A DNA stretch of 20,771 nucleotides. Source: Ruminococcaceae bacterium UBA1448 (GTDB taxonomy: Bacteria > Bacillota > Clostridia > Oscillospirales > Ruminococcaceae). The notes beneath the pieces are model-generated. The model saw nothing but the letters and a program-made list of their open reading frames with translations. It searched no databases and was not told where the DNA came from. Numbering within the stretch: the stretch's first letter is position 1; every line of letters starts with the position of its first letter. The stretch lies in NCBI GenBank assembly GCA_002329405.1, contig DCTE01000112.1, positions 1 to 20,771 of the forward strand, read 5' to 3'. Below, piece by piece: positions 7,319 to 15,415 of the stretch. Both the position numbers and the translations under genes were made by a program.

Positions 7319-8539
7319 TCAGTATCCGATCATCGTCATCAGTGAGCTGGCGAGAATCGTTCCCGCATAAACCAACAGCAGCAGGATGCAGGGCCAGGTG
7401 GTCAGCGCGGTGCCGACCTGAGCGGACAGCTTCAGGACGGGGTGACGCCATTTGAGGATGGGTGAAAACTCCCGTCCGTAAAAGACCCAGAAGATACCCA
7501 GGATGCCGATAAAAACAGCTGACTCGATGATCAGGAAAACCCATGACCAGATATCGCTTGTTGGCATGAGCATGTCAGCCAGTGTCGCAAAAGAGTTGTT
7601 CAGAATATGGCAGCAGATCGCGGGGATCAGAGATCCGGTTCGGATGGTCAGCTGTGCGAGGAACAGCCCCATGATGAGCGGGACAAACAGCTGCACAAGG
7701 TTCATATGATAGAGGGTAAACAGTATCGCGGTAAAGACTGCTGCAAATGAAACGCCAAACCGTTGCAGTCCTTTCAGCAGGAATCCGCGGAAGATCACTT
7801 CTTCCAGCACCGGCCCGAGGACACAGACATACAGGTTGACCAGCACGGTGTCCAGGATATTGTATCCATCCGTTGAGAAACTGGGGGTATAAAAAGGAAA
7901 ATTGATGGTATACAACAAATTCAGCTCAATCATGGCCAACAGCTGCCCGATCATGGAAAATCCGATTCCCGCCAGTGCCGCGAACAGAATCCAGCCTGCC
8001 TGCCTGATTGTTGACGGTGGGACATCATCCTGACTGCGCCGCATCGGCAGCTGCGGCCTGCAAAACAGTTTTCCAAACGGGATACGGGTGATGCCAAACA
8101 GATAGAGGATAGCAGCCAGCTCACCAATTACCACCGGCAGATAGCCGGTCAGCAGGGTATACAGTCCGTTGCGCATCCCGAAATAGGTACCTTGTGGGAA
8201 TTGCAGGCCGCTGGTCATCGACAGCATGATCTGCTGAGAGAGTGCCAGGTCGATCAGATAAGAGATGGCATACAGTGCGGCATATTCTGCGACGAGAAAG
8301 ATCAGCATGGCCGGCAGCAGTTTTTTTATTGCCCGCTTCAGCTGGTATTTAGCCGCCTGGACCGGCGTTATTTCCGGCCATCCGCCGTTTGTCCCGCCGG
8401 TAAACGGGGAAAAACTGTGGTTGCGGTTATATGCGCGCTGTTCCGGCCGGATGCCGGACCATTCCCCATTGTTCTGGTGCTGTTGTTCATTTTCGGAAGG
8501 GTGTTGCTGGTTTGTCTGCCAGCCGGAGTTGGGGTGCAT
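7319..8539 (-). CDS. CPBP-family intramembrane metalloprotease (CAAX protease/Abi type)
   Basis: A polytopic membrane protein of 406 residues. All expected CPBP active-site motifs are present: EEVIFRG with E246, E247 and R251, then TLYHMN with H278, and HILNN with H311. Several hydrophobic segments flank and contain them. The first about 70 residues are hydrophilic, Gln/Asn/Pro-rich and presumably cytosolic, an unusually long tail. The C-terminus adds two further hydrophobic segments. The ATG at 8539 follows AGGAGG. Bacterial relatives act in peptide maturation, bacteriocin self-immunity or protein processing; no substrate gene is visible here. It is the first gene of a unit with the NUDIX gene. 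Confidence 0.9.
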   Translation of the reverse strand: MHPNSGWQTNQQHPSENEQQHQNNGEWSGIRPEQRAYNRNHSFSPFTGGTNGGWPEITPVQAAKYQLKRAIKKLLPAMLIFLVAEYAALYAISYLIDLALSQQIMLSMTSGLQFPQGTYFGMRNGLYTLLTGYLPVVIGELAAILYLFGITRIPFGKLFCRPQLPMRRSQDDVPPSTIRQAGWILFAALAGIGFSMIGQLLAMIELNLLYTINFPFYTPSFSTDGYNILDTVLVNLYVCVLGPVLEEVIFRGFLLKGLQRFGVSFAAVFTAILFTLYHMNLVQLFVPLIMGLFLAQLTIRTGSLIPAICCHILNNSFATLADMLMPTSDIWSWVFLIIESAVFIGILGIFWVFYGREFSPILKWRHPVLKLSAQVGTALTTWPCILLLLVYAGTILASSLMTMIGY

Positions 8540-8586
8540 ATGATGATCAGCCTCCTGTCATGGTATGATAGCCAGATGATATTCAT

Positions 8587-8615
8587 ATTATAAAATAAAA
8601 ACGGCGGATTTTCAA
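8587..8615 (-). promoter_or_regulatory. Sigma-A promoter for the CPBP protease-NUDIX unit
   Basis: Minus strand TTGAAA (8610-8615), 17-base spacer, perfect TATAAT (8587-8592). The -35 and most of the spacer lie within the terminator hairpin of the preceding AEC transporter gene. Confidence 0.82.
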
Positions 8616-8624
8616 TCTCCGCCG
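8596..8624 (-). terminator. Intrinsic terminator of the AEC transporter gene
   Basis: A 7-bp GC-rich stem (8602-8608 with 8618-8624), 9-base loop, then TTTTTATTTT on the minus strand, 20 bases after the transporter stop. It overlaps the next promoter. Confidence 0.87.
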
Positions 8625-8644
8625 TCCGATTTTCATTTTTTCAT

Positions 8645-9571
8645 TTACATTGTCAGGATAGCCGCCACAAGCGGGATGGTGACTACCGACAGGACGGTTG
8701 TCACCAGGATGTTCCTGGAAATGGTTTCGGTATCACCGCCATACTGGTTGGCAATCATCAGGACCATTGAACCGACCGGCATTGCACAGGAGAGCACGGC
8801 AATTCCGGTATAAAATGGGTCGATCTGCAATCCTCTGCATACCAGCAGTACAATCAGCGGTATGATCAAAAGCCGGAAGAGAGAGAATACATAACACCGG
8901 ATATCTTTGAGGGAGCTTTTCAGCGGGTACATGGCCACGGTAGCCCCCAGCACCAGCATCGACAGCGGAGAGGTAATGCTTCCGACCATCTCACAGCTTT
9001 CCACCACCAGTTCCGGCAGCGGGATTCCGGTCAGAAAGATGACCAGACAGAGCAGCATCAGGATAAATCCCGGCGTCAGCATCGACTTAAAATTGATTCT
9101 GTTTTTTCCGTCTCCGCTTTTGCTGTTTAATCGCAGTACGGCGTATGAGTAGATAAAGATATTGTAAGGGAAGTTGATGATCGAATTGTAAAAGATGGCT
9201 TCAATTCCGTAGATCGACTGCAAAACGGGGATTCCCATAAAAGCGTTGTTGGAAAAGACCATCATGCAGGCGTTGATTCCGCGGTTTTTCTTTTTGAAGA
9301 CAGGCAGTCTTGCCGCCAGCTCACCAAAGAAAATCAGCCCCAGGTACATCAGAAAACCTGCTCCCAGTACCGGCAGTACCGAAAGCCGGTCGCCGCCGCT
9401 GTTGGCACAGACCGAGCTTAAGATCAGCAGAGGGGTTGTAACGTTTACGATCAGGCTGGACAGCTTTTTGCTGGTATCCCGGTCGAGTATATTGACCTTG
9501 TTGAGCAGATAACCCAGCAGCAAAAGCAGCAGCAGTTTGATCATGGTTTTGAAGATGACAAGGACGTCCAT
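8645..9571 (-). CDS. AEC (auxin efflux carrier) family transporter
   Basis: A hydrophobic permease of 308 residues with about ten predicted membrane segments. The family pattern is clear: LGYLLNKVNILDRDTSKKLS and VTTPLLILSSV at the N-terminus, SNNAFMGIPVLQSIYG near residue 107, TSPLSMLVLGATVAM near 200, and CAMPVGSMVLMIANQYGGDT near 265. Bacterial members carry malate, malonate or similar organic anions, but sequence alone does not give the substrate. The ATG at 9571 has an AAAGGAGA ribosome site. It has its own promoter and terminator and so appears monocistronic. Confidence 0.92.
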   Translation of the reverse strand: MDVLVIFKTMIKLLLLLLLGYLLNKVNILDRDTSKKLSSLIVNVTTPLLILSSVCANSGGDRLSVLPVLGAGFLMYLGLIFFGELAARLPVFKKKNRGINACMMVFSNNAFMGIPVLQSIYGIEAIFYNSIINFPYNIFIYSYAVLRLNSKSGDGKNRINFKSMLTPGFILMLLCLVIFLTGIPLPELVVESCEMVGSITSPLSMLVLGATVAMYPLKSSLKDIRCYVFSLFRLLIIPLIVLLVCRGLQIDPFYTGIAVLSCAMPVGSMVLMIANQYGGDTETISRNILVTTVLSVVTIPLVAAILTM

Positions 9572-9606
9572 TTTAAATCTCCTTTAGCCGTACCAGTTTT
9601 ATATTT

Positions 9607-9635
9607 ATTATAGCATGCTCTGGATAACACAACAA
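9607..9635 (-). promoter_or_regulatory. Probable sigma-A promoter for the AEC transporter
   Basis: Minus strand TTGTTG (9630-9635), 17-base spacer, perfect TATAAT (9607-9612), 35 bases before the ATG. Confidence 0.75.
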
Positions 9636-9663
9636 GCGGCCTGTCATATATTTTGCCCGCCGA

Positions 9664-9711
9664 AAATAAAAATGTTCCCAAACAAAGAAGAAAACCTCTC
9701 CGTTTGGGAAC
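9664..9711 (-). terminator. Intrinsic terminator of the M23 gene
   Basis: A perfect 10-bp stem (9674-9683 with 9702-9711) with an 18-base loop is followed on the minus strand by ATTTTTATTTT. It lies about 65 bases after the M23 stop. Confidence 0.88.
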
Positions 9712-9775
9712 ACTTCTGGTATATGCGGCCGATACACTGGGATCGGGAAGGAAAGAAGCTGCGGGTATTGATCGG

Positions 9776-10984
9776 TCAGTTTTCGGCTGAAGGTTCGGCG
9801 GCTTCACCTTCGTCCAGCCCCAGCAGCAGAGCGGGATCGACCCAGCTGCCCTCTTTTTGGATGCCGATGTGGAGATGGGGAACCTCTTCCGATTCAATCA
9901 GCGAGGAATTGCCTGCTTCGCCCAGTTTCTGACCGGCGGTTACATTTTCCCCGGTCTGAACGGCAATGGTGTCACCCAGTCCGTAATAATAAGCGGTATA
10001 ATCCCCATAGTTGACGGTGACGGTATTCCCCCACCGGGCGTTTTTCTCGACCGCTTCGACCAGTCCGTCTGCGATGGACAGGACATCTTCTCCTTCAGCG
10101 GCAGCAAGGTCAAGGCCGTCATGTGTCCGCCATTCCCCGAGCGTCTTGGATTTGACCAGTTCCCCGCAGCTGAACGGCTGGGTGACTGTCATGCTGGCGA
10201 GCGGGGGGACAAAACTTTCTGGGGTGGAGGGGGTAGAAACCGAAGCAGCACCTGTCTGGGTTGCTTCCTCCCCAGATGTTTCTTCCGGTACAGAGGCGGT
10301 TTCTGTCGTGCCGGCAGCGTTATTTTCAGCGGTTTCTTCCGTTTCCGTCTCAGGCGGCAGCTGGGCTGTTTCTTCGGTTGTATCCGTTTCAGAGGAAGCC
10401 TGATAATCGAGTACGAAGTTTTCGGTCTTTGGGATATCCTGCTGCTGTGCGTCCACCTGTGTATCCTGTTGCTCGCTTTCTTCCGGCAGCTGGGCAGTCA
10501 TTGAGGAAGAAGGTGTGCCGTCTGTACCGTCGTCTGTTGGCAATTCAGCTGTCGCCAGCAGACCGACAGCTCCCAATGCCGCCGCGCTGACGGCAATAGC
10601 CAGAAACAGGCCTGCTTTGCCGCTTTTTTTCTCGACCAGATAGCTGTCGGTATTCTGAGCTGGGTTTATGCTGTTTTTTGCATGGATTTCGTCGGGGTTG
10701 CCGGTATAGCCGTTGGAATAGCGGGAATATCCGCCGAATTCCGCACCGGTGCAGCTGGCGGTATCATTCTGACTGTCCAGTCCGTTGAGCGGGTCGGTTG
10801 ACAGGTCGACCTTAACGTTGTCTGATTCCAGCGGCATATTGGAAGAGGTACCGCGCATATTCTGTGCGTTGGGGGAAGAGTTGCTGTCATAGTTGTAACC
10901 GCGCATCGGTTCCCCATTTTTCATATTTTGGTTGTTGTTGGGATGCTTCACTTGAAAAACACCGTTCCTTTCTGTATGGTACAA
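9776..10984 (-). CDS. Membrane-anchored M23 (LytM) peptidase-domain protein, SpoIIQ-like
   Basis: About 402 residues. It has an Asn/Ser-rich N-terminal region of about 120 residues, one membrane segment at about 125-147 (AGLFLAIAVSAAALGAVGLL), an acidic Glu/Thr/Pro-rich linker to about 260, and a C-terminal LytM domain at about 265-390. Zinc ligands H288/D292 (THDGLDL) and H370-L-H372 are all present, so it may be catalytic. The stretch LVKSKTLGEWRTHDGLD resembles clostridial SpoIIQ, which joins SpoIIIAH to link forespore and mother cell. A sigma-F-like promoter upstream supports this. The long N-terminal region is unusual. The start is uncertain: TTG at 10984 has AAAGG very close, while GTG at 10951 has GAAAGG about 15 bases away. 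SpoIIQ identity is inference; M23 is firm. Confidence 0.85.
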   Translation of the reverse strand: MYHTERNGVFQVKHPNNNQNMKNGEPMRGYNYDSNSSPNAQNMRGTSSNMPLESDNVKVDLSTDPLNGLDSQNDTASCTGAEFGGYSRYSNGYTGNPDEIHAKNSINPAQNTDSYLVEKKSGKAGLFLAIAVSAAALGAVGLLATAELPTDDGTDGTPSSSMTAQLPEESEQQDTQVDAQQQDIPKTENFVLDYQASSETDTTEETAQLPPETETEETAENNAAGTTETASVPEETSGEEATQTGAASVSTPSTPESFVPPLASMTVTQPFSCGELVKSKTLGEWRTHDGLDLAAAEGEDVLSIADGLVEAVEKNARWGNTVTVNYGDYTAYYYGLGDTIAVQTGENVTAGQKLGEAGNSSLIESEEVPHLHIGIQKEGSWVDPALLLGLDEGEAAEPSAEN

Positions 10985-11044
10985 ACCCGCCTTTGACAGG
11001 GAATGGTTGTGCTTGGCGAAGGCAGGGAATTCTCTTACGAAAAA

Positions 11045-11073
11045 GAGTTTTTCCGCTTTCCGGTATTTTATGC
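11045..11073 (-). promoter_or_regulatory. Sigma-F-like sporulation promoter for the M23 gene
   Basis: Minus strand GCATA (11069-11073) fits the forespore sigma-F -35 consensus GYWTA. After 14 bases GGAAAAACTC (11045-11054) fits nearly all of GGNRANAMTW, with only the last base off. The spacer is about one base short of the usual 15. No sigma-A hexamer pair is apparent nearby. Confidence 0.5.
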
Positions 11074-11178
11074 AGCATCAATTGAAATGGATGGAAAAAA
11101 GAATTTGATGGATTATACCGGATGCTTTTAATGAAAAGATGGGGAATGTATACAAAATGGAATCGGTATACTTGTGTA

Positions 11179-11202
11179 CTTTAACGTAATGTTGCGTTAA
11201 AG
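11179..11202. repeat. Perfect 8-bp inverted repeat, candidate operator
   Basis: CTTTAACG (11179-11186) and its complement CGTTAAAG (11195-11202) are separated by eight bases. It lies about 87 bases upstream of the serC -35. No T-tract follows on either strand, so a protein-binding site is likelier than a terminator. The binder is unknown. Confidence 0.5.
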
Positions 11203-11288
11203 CAAACAAAAAAGCAGGACGCAATCTGTATTCTTGCAAGATATTTGCCGAAAACGCCAAAAAAGCGGGGAAATGAGAAAATTTATAC

Positions 11289-11317
11289 TTGAAAAATGAC
11301 AATTCATGGTGTATAAT
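11289..11317 (+). promoter_or_regulatory. Sigma-A promoter of the serC-serA operon
   Basis: TTGAAA (11289-11294), a 17-base spacer, perfect TATAAT (11312-11317). The leader to the ATG is about 53 bases and contains only a short 6-bp hairpin near 11335-11351, with no T-box or riboswitch visible. Confidence 0.88.
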
Positions 11318-11377
11318 GTGCAATAACACACAAGTCATTCCAACAGGGAATGGCAAACCATTTTTGGAGGTATCACT

Positions 11378-12475
11378 ATGAGCAGAGTGTATAATTTCAG
11401 TGCAGGCCCTTCGATGATGCCCGAATCCGTTCTGAAAAGAGCGGCTGCGGAAATGCTGGATTATCAGGGATCAGGACAGTCCGTCATGGAGATGTCTCAT
11501 CGATCTAAGACTTTCCAGTCAATCGCCGATGGCTGCAGCAATCTGCTGCGTGAAGTGATGCAGATTCCTGACAATTACGAAATCCTGTTTTTGCAGGGCG
11601 GTGCTTCCACCCAGTTTGCGATGATTCCGCTCAACCTTGCAACCAAAACCGGCAAGGTAGATTATGTGCTGACCGGCCAGTGGGCTAAAAAAGCGGCCAG
11701 CGAAGCAAAGCTGCTGCTGGGTGAAGAGAATGTCAATATTGTCGCGTCTTCGGCTGACAAGACTTTTTCGTATATTCCGAAACTTGACCCCGCCAAGTTT
11801 ACGCCGGACGCCGATTATTTTTATGTTTGCCTGAACAATACGATTTACGGCACCCGTTACCCGGAAATTCCCGATACCGGCAATGTCTCGCTGGTCGCGG
11901 ACATTTCGTCGATGGCACTTTCCCAGCCGCTGCCGGTTGAGCGTTTTGGCATCCTGTATGCCGGTGCCCAGAAGAATATGGGCCCTGCCGGTCTGACGGT
12001 TGTCATTATCCGCAAGGATCTGATTTCGGAAACTGTCCGTCCTGGTACGCCGACGATGCTTCGTTATAAGACCCATGCCGACAACGGCTCGATGTACAAT
12101 ACCCCGCCCTGCTATTCGATTTATATGTGCGGCCTGGTTTTGCAGTGGATTCGCGATGAGATCGGCGGGCTGGATAAGATGTACCAGTTGAATCAGGAAA
12201 AAGCAAAACTGTTTTATGACTATCTGGATGGTTCCAAACTCTTTAAGGGAACTGTCGAAAAGGATTCCCGTTCGCTGATGAACATTCCGTTTGTCACCGG
12301 CAATGAGGAACTGGATGCGAAATTTGTCAAGGAAGCTACCGCTGCCGGATTTGTCAACCTGAAAGGTCACCGGACGGTCGGCGGAATGCGCGCTTCTATT
12401 TATAATGCCATGCCGCGGGAAGGTGTGGAAAAACTGATTGAATTTATGAAAGACTTCGAGGCGAAAAACGGATAA
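11378..12475 (+). CDS. serC: Phosphoserine aminotransferase
   Basis: A PLP-dependent class V aminotransferase that converts 3-phosphohydroxypyruvate plus glutamate to phosphoserine, the second step of serine synthesis. The 365 residues match the family (about 360). The N-terminus VYNFSAGPSMMPESVL, MEMSHRSKTF, the PLP-phosphate loop LQGGASTQFAMIPLNL, and the Schiff-base lysine in YAGAQKNMGPAGLTVVIIRKDL are all typical. The C-terminus (GHRTVGGMRASIYNAMP) is complete. The ATG is preceded by TTTGGAGG. serA follows 45 bases later in the same direction, so the two form a compact operon using 3-phosphoglycerate. Identification is certain. Confidence 0.97.
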   Translation: MSRVYNFSAGPSMMPESVLKRAAAEMLDYQGSGQSVMEMSHRSKTFQSIADGCSNLLREVMQIPDNYEILFLQGGASTQFAMIPLNLATKTGKVDYVLTGQWAKKAASEAKLLLGEENVNIVASSADKTFSYIPKLDPAKFTPDADYFYVCLNNTIYGTRYPEIPDTGNVSLVADISSMALSQPLPVERFGILYAGAQKNMGPAGLTVVIIRKDLISETVRPGTPTMLRYKTHADNGSMYNTPPCYSIYMCGLVLQWIRDEIGGLDKMYQLNQEKAKLFYDYLDGSKLFKGTVEKDSRSLMNIPFVTGNEELDAKFVKEATAAGFVNLKGHRTVGGMRASIYNAMPREGVEKLIEFMKDFEAKNG

Positions 12476-12520
12476 CCGGTGGTTTTCCGTGCGTCACCTT
12501 TAGGAAAGGAAGAGCAGATT

Positions 12521-13687
12521 ATGTATCAGATTCAGACGCTGAATAAGATTTCCCCGATTGGGCTGGGACGGTTTAACCGTACAAAATATACCTGGGGCGA
12601 TGAGATGGAAGCCCCCGATGCGGTGCTGGTACGCTCCGCTTCGATGCATGATATGGATTTCCCGGCTTCGCTGATGGCAATTGCCCGCGCAGGCGCAGGA
12701 GTCAACAACATTCCGCTGGATGATTGCGCACGTAAAGGCATTGTCGTCTTCAATACCCCCGGTGCCAACGCCAACGCGGTCAAGGAGATTACCATTCTTG
12801 GCCTGCTGATGGCATCCCGTAAGGTGGCCGACTCGATGGCCTGGGTACAGAACCTCAAAGGCAGCGGTGCTGAGGTTTCCAAAAAGGTTGAAAAAGGAAA
12901 AGGTGTCTTCGTCGGACCGGAAATTTTTGGGAAAAAGCTGGGCGTTATCGGCTTGGGAGCAATTGGTGTCCTGGTAGCAAACGCTGCCGCTAAACTTGGA
13001 ATGACGGTTTATGGTTATGACCCGTATCTGTCGGTTGACTCTGCGTGGTCGATGTCTTCGTCCATTCATCACGCGACTTCCCTGAAGGATATTTACGAAA
13101 ACTGCGATTATATTACGCTGCATCTTCCCTGCACCGGCGAGACCCGCGGGATGATCAACGCTTCGTCGATCGCGACAATGAAAGCGGGCGTTCGGCTCTT
13201 AAACTTTGCCAGAGGCGAACTGGTCGTTACCGAAGATCTGCTGGAAGCAGTCGATCAGAAGAAGATTGCCTGCTATGTCACCGATTTCCCGGCGGATGAG
13301 ATGCTGGGACATGAAAATATTGTTTCCTTCCCCCATCTGGGTGCTTCGACGCCCGAATCGGAAGACAACTGCGCAGTGATGGCAGCCAATGAACTGATGG
13401 AGTATCTGGAGACGGGCAACACCGTCAATTCGGTCAATCTGCCCAATCTGACCCTTCCCCGCAGTGTTGGAATGCCGCGTGTCTGCGTCATCCATCTGAA
13501 TGTCAGCGGTCTGATCAACAAGCTGACTGCGATCATTTCGGATGCGGGCTGCAACATTGAAAATATGATTTCCGGTTCCCGAAAGGAATATGCCTATACC
13601 ATTTTTGACCTGAGCGGAAAGGTCCCGGAAAACCTGGCCGGCCTACTGGAGCAGGTTCCGGACGTTATTCGCAGCAGAGTAATCTGA
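12521..13687 (+). CDS. serA: D-3-phosphoglycerate dehydrogenase with C-terminal ACT domain
   Basis: An NAD-dependent oxidation of 3-phosphoglycerate to 3-phosphohydroxypyruvate, the first step of serine synthesis. Of 388 residues, the catalytic half begins near 30 (VLVRSASMHD, GAGVNNIPLDDCARKGIVV). The Rossmann loop LGVIGLGAIGVLVANAAAKLG lies near 140. The catalytic Arg is in LNFARGELV and the catalytic His in FPHLGAST. An ACT domain fills about the last 70 residues (VCVIHLNVSGLINKLTAIIS), suggesting serine feedback control as in related enzymes. The intervening-domain-free architecture is the short SerA type. I chose the ATG at 12521 with GGAAAGGAAG upstream; a GTG at 12479 would add 14 unlikely residues. 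It is second in the serC operon. Confidence 0.95.
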   Translation: MYQIQTLNKISPIGLGRFNRTKYTWGDEMEAPDAVLVRSASMHDMDFPASLMAIARAGAGVNNIPLDDCARKGIVVFNTPGANANAVKEITILGLLMASRKVADSMAWVQNLKGSGAEVSKKVEKGKGVFVGPEIFGKKLGVIGLGAIGVLVANAAAKLGMTVYGYDPYLSVDSAWSMSSSIHHATSLKDIYENCDYITLHLPCTGETRGMINASSIATMKAGVRLLNFARGELVVTEDLLEAVDQKKIACYVTDFPADEMLGHENIVSFPHLGASTPESEDNCAVMAANELMEYLETGNTVNSVNLPNLTLPRSVGMPRVCVIHLNVSGLINKLTAIISDAGCNIENMISGSRKEYAYTIFDLSGKVPENLAGLLEQVPDVIRSRVI

Positions 13688-13711
13688 ATTTAACCAAAAG
13701 GTAGAAACAGC

Positions 13712-13758
13712 AAAGGTCTGAAAATCGCTTACGCAGTTTTCAGACCTTTGTTTTCTGT
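13712..13758 (+). terminator. Intrinsic terminator after serA, possibly bidirectional
   Basis: A perfect 13-bp stem (13712-13724 with 13737-13749), 12-base loop, and a T-rich GTTTTCTG tail. It sits between convergent serA and the YibE/F-family gene and has a weaker T-rich flank on the other strand. Confidence 0.9.
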
Positions 13759-13768
13759 TTTATTCAGT

Positions 13769-15235
13769 TTATCGCCGGAAAGGAGGAACCGAATGCTGTT
13801 CTGTCCCGGCATTTCTTAAAAACGGCACCTCATCCGGGCTTCTGAGGGTATGCGGCGGCGAATCCGGGGGCGAATTCGGGGGCGAATTCGGGGGCGAAGC
13901 CAAGCCTGTTTTGGACTCATCGGAAACAGAAGAAGGGATGTTTGCCGGTGTTTCGCCTGCATCAGATGTCTGGGAAGCATCAGGCTGCGGGTCAACGGTA
14001 GACACTGCCGTTTTGGCCAGTCGATGCCGGCGGCGTTTGCGGGTGATGTAATAAAGGAAAACGGTTGCAAAAGTTGTCACCGGTATTGTAAAGACAATGC
14101 CGATGCTGCCGGCCAGAGCCTGTAATACTTCGCCGGTGATCATTTCAACGCTGAGCACCTTTTCCAGGTTGTCATAATAGGTCATGAACAGCAGTGTGAC
14201 ATGCAGCCCGCTGCCGATATAGGCCAGCACCAGTGTGTTGGACATCGTTCCCATGATGTCTCGGCCAATGGTAAAACCGCTTCGCATCAGGCTGAGTGCC
14301 CGGATGTCAGGGTTTTGGCAGTACAATTCGGTCAGCGAAGAGGCAATATCCATACCAACATCCATCGTCGCACCGACCGCGCCGATGATGATGGCGGCAA
14401 AGACAATCCCTTTAAGGTCAATCGGATGCTGTTCGTTGATAAAAAGCAGCATCATAGAATCGTCGTCCACCAGACCGGTCATCCGCATCTGGTATTCACT
14501 GACCAGCGTAATCAGGCCGGCAATCAACACCCCGCCCGCACAGCCAATCCCGGCCGCAAGGCTTTTGATCCGCCAGCCGCTGACCAACGCCAGCGTCATG
14601 ACAATCGTAAACAGGCAGACGCCGATTGCTGTGAGGTAGATGTTGTATCCTGCTGCGATCATCGGAATCAGAACGGCAAAGATTGCCAGACAGGTCAGTG
14701 CCAGAGAAATCAGCGTCCGTACCCCTTTCATCCCGCCGAACACCAGTACCAGAAGGATAAACAGTCCGGCCAGCAGTGCCAGCCAGTCGCTGCGGATATA
14801 CCCGGAAGTGTACCACTGCATCTCACCGTATTCATTTTCCTGCTGGTAGACATATAGCTTGTCTCCTTCTTTGCAGGGGTCAGAGAGGGTCAGTGTCGTT
14901 GTGTCCTGCACCTGTGTTACGAGAATCTGTTTCCCTTCATCCGGGCCGCTGAGCAGGGTCGCATAACAGACAGTTCTGCGTTCGGCGATTGAGTCGGAAT
15001 ACTGGGAGTAGATGTCGTTGGAGGAGATAACCTCTGTGATACGGGCGCGGTATTCTTCCGACTGGATTCCGCCCAAATTCTGTCCCAGAACGGTTCCGCC
15101 ATGGACAGCAAAAGAATAACCGCCTGCCAACAGAATGATACTGATTATGACCGTGATGACGTATAATATTCGGTCGGCTCGGGTGGATGGTTCGCTTTTG
15201 AAGTAGAGGTGAAAAACTTCTTTTTTGGTTTTCAT
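13769..15235 (-). CDS. YibE/F-family polytopic membrane protein
   Basis: A 488-residue protein of the YibE/F family, whose function is not well established (a transport role has been suggested). A membrane segment at about 22-45 is followed by an extracytoplasmic region to about 145 that carries LLSGPDEGKQILVTQVQD. About seven further membrane segments follow, including the conserved core VGATMDVGMDIASSLTEL and SGFTIGRDIMGTMSNTLVLAYIG. The last about 85 residues are hydrophilic, Ser/Pro-rich and likely cytosolic, with three SPPN/D repeats encoded by a 12-bp tandem repeat. The ATG at 15235 has GAAAGGA upstream. It is divergent from a LysR regulator, a common arrangement when the regulator controls its neighbour. 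Confidence 0.88.
   Translation of the reverse strand: MKTKKEVFHLYFKSEPSTRADRILYVITVIISIILLAGGYSFAVHGGTVLGQNLGGIQSEEYRARITEVISSNDIYSQYSDSIAERRTVCYATLLSGPDEGKQILVTQVQDTTTLTLSDPCKEGDKLYVYQQENEYGEMQWYTSGYIRSDWLALLAGLFILLVLVFGGMKGVRTLISLALTCLAIFAVLIPMIAAGYNIYLTAIGVCLFTIVMTLALVSGWRIKSLAAGIGCAGGVLIAGLITLVSEYQMRMTGLVDDDSMMLLFINEQHPIDLKGIVFAAIIIGAVGATMDVGMDIASSLTELYCQNPDIRALSLMRSGFTIGRDIMGTMSNTLVLAYIGSGLHVTLLFMTYYDNLEKVLSVEMITGEVLQALAGSIGIVFTIPVTTFATVFLYYITRKRRRHRLAKTAVSTVDPQPDASQTSDAGETPANIPSSVSDESKTGLASPPNSPPNSPPDSPPHTLRSPDEVPFLRNAGTEQHSVPPFRR
13857..13898. repeat. 12-bp tandem repeat encoding Ser-Pro-Pro-Asn units
   Basis: Three 12-bp units (13857-13868, 13869-13880, 13881-13892; two identical, one with a single change) plus a partial fourth. 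Read on the minus strand they give repeated SPPN/SPPD in the C-terminal tail of the YibE/F protein, always in frame. Confidence 0.9.
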
Positions 15236-15300
15236 CGCAGCAGTCCTTTCAATAGAAGGCAGATCATCAGTTCTGCCGGGAGATAGATTTTTATTTGACT

Positions 15301-15306
15301 ATTATA
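15301..15306 (-). promoter_or_regulatory. Candidate -10 element for the YibE/F gene
   Basis: A perfect TATAAT on the minus strand, about 65 bases before the ATG. No good -35 hexamer lies 16-18 bases upstream (TGTTTT at best), which would suit an activator-dependent promoter. This is tentative. Confidence 0.5.
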
Positions 15307-15415
15307 ACACATTTTGCGCTGCAAAAACAGCTTGAATTTTTGGGGGTTCAAATATCAAAGAGAATTTTTTTGGATATAAATTACAACAAATTTACATTCA
15401 AATCCGTCTAAAGGG

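Larger units (their letters stand above)
10985..11377. other. Divergent intergenic region between the M23 gene and serC
   Basis: A 393-base AT-rich gap between divergent genes. It holds the sigma-F-like promoter reading left (11045-11073), two GTATAC palindromes (11148-11153 and 11166-11171), a perfect 8-bp inverted repeat (11179-11202), and the serC sigma-A promoter (11289-11317). I see no RNA gene. An open frame on the minus strand at 11078-11356 crosses the serC promoter and looks non-coding. Confidence 0.7.

Noticed and set aside
11078..11356. A 92-residue minus-strand open frame in the M23-serC gap
   Set aside because: It covers the serC promoter and the inverted repeat, has no convincing ribosome site and resembles translated AT-rich intergenic DNA.
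11519..12370. A 283-residue open frame antisense to serC
   Set aside because: It lies wholly opposite a certain gene and its composition is typical of a reverse-frame artefact. Similar long antisense frames at 18476-19306 and 19373-20281 were rejected for the same reason.
13857..13898. CRISPR-like short repeats
   Set aside because: The units are directly adjacent without spacers and encode an in-frame amino-acid repeat.
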